This document shows positions 11,644 to 11,794 of a stretch of 11,794 nucleotides of DNA, piece by piece. The DNA is from JAJRAL01 sp050015815 (GTDB taxonomy: Archaea > Thermoplasmatota > Thermoplasmata > Methanomassiliicoccales > UBA472), in the NCBI GenBank assembly GCA_050015815.1, contig JBEKAR010000048.1, forward strand, positions 1-11,794. Reading direction: 5' to 3'. Below the pieces are notes generated by a model. It searched no databases and was not told the origin of the DNA. It worked only from the letters and a program-made list of their open reading frames with translations. The translations under genes were made by a program, and so were the position numbers. Numbering within the stretch: the first letter of the stretch is position 1; every line of letters begins with the position of its first letter.

Positions 11644-11794
11644 GTGAGGAAGTCGACCGTCTACGAGGAGCCCAGCCTGGCCATCATCGAATCGCTTGCG
11701 GAGCTGCAGGTCTGGCGCTGCCATCAGTGCGGTCAGTGCACCGCGGTGTGCCCGAGCGGCAGGCACGGCGGCATAAGGACAAGGGAGACGATGG
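11644..11794 (+). CDS. hdrC: HdrC-like heterodisulfide reductase subunit C (3' truncated by window edge)
   Basis: Only the first 50 residues are present. After an N-terminal helix (SLAIIESLAEL) comes WRCHQCGQCTAVCPSGRHGG, a ferredoxin-type CxxCxxCxxxCP cluster motif followed by the Ser-Gly-Arg ... Ile-Arg-Thr-Arg-Glu sequence typical of HdrC. HdrC carries two [4Fe-4S] clusters and passes electrons from HdrA to HdrB. GTG at 11644 is the chosen start; an in-frame stop at 11629-11631 limits alternatives to TTG at 11632. The AGGGGTGAT at 11624-11632 resembles a ribosome site, though its spacing (about 15 nt) is long. The gene probably begins an hdrCB(A) operon that continues beyond the window; that is an expectation, not seen. 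Confidence 0.85.
   Translation, partial: MRKSTVYEEPSLAIIESLAELQVWRCHQCGQCTAVCPSGRHGGIRTRETM

Noticed and set aside
1..11794. CRISPR array, rRNA or insertion sequence
   Set aside because: No regularly spaced repeats, transposase motifs or rRNA-like conserved stretches were seen on either strand.

Overview
The window looks archaeal and is most likely from a euryarchaeal, Thermoplasmata-like lineage (moderately high GC). The lineage is an inference; the archaeal call is well supported. First genes of transcription units have TATA-like boxes about 25-30 nt upstream and short or absent leaders, while internal operon genes use strong Shine-Dalgarno sites. The tRNA has no encoded CCA. The protein families are typical of archaea: RAD55/KaiC-like ATPases, MvhD, HdrD-like and HdrC proteins, and an archaeal winged-helix regulator. 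No ribosomal RNA, CRISPR array or complete mobile element was seen.

Left part (1-2217): a three-gene plus-strand operon encodes the C-terminal part of an ArsA/GET3-type ATPase, a small ArsD-like thioredoxin-fold protein with a Cys-Cys pair, and a flavin reductase-family protein. The last two overlap by ATGA. It faces a convergent GNAT N-acetyltransferase. From 2218 to 3145 lie a small, probably winged-helix ORF, gene-poor sequence and an intact tRNA-Val(CAC). The last 13 nt of this tRNA plus 3 flanking nt are duplicated 132 bp away, which looks like the scar of a tRNA-targeted integration.

Centre (3202-7989, all minus strand): three RAD55/KaiC-like ATPases share an unusual P-loop in which the Gly before the Lys is Met (GTMKS/T). 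One is fused to an N-terminal zinc ribbon and a long coiled coil. The last ATPase overlaps by 4 nt (GTGA) a squalene-cyclase/prenyltransferase-like alpha/alpha-toroid protein. Upstream in the same direction is an NrdG-type radical SAM activase with its own TATA box. The ATPase/toroid operon is the least explained and most interesting part of the window.

Right part (8218-11794): an MvhD-like iron-sulfur protein is translationally coupled to an HdrD-like protein (two [4Fe-4S] ferredoxin motifs plus two complete CCG domains), indicating soluble thiol/disulfide electron transfer. These genes converge on a winged-helix regulator that sits 3 nt downstream of a multi-pass membrane protein gene. Next come a small zinc-finger-like protein and, divergently at the window edge, the start of an HdrC gene. 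Two separate Hdr-type loci within about 3 kb suggest an anaerobe with heterodisulfide-reductase-based energy metabolism.
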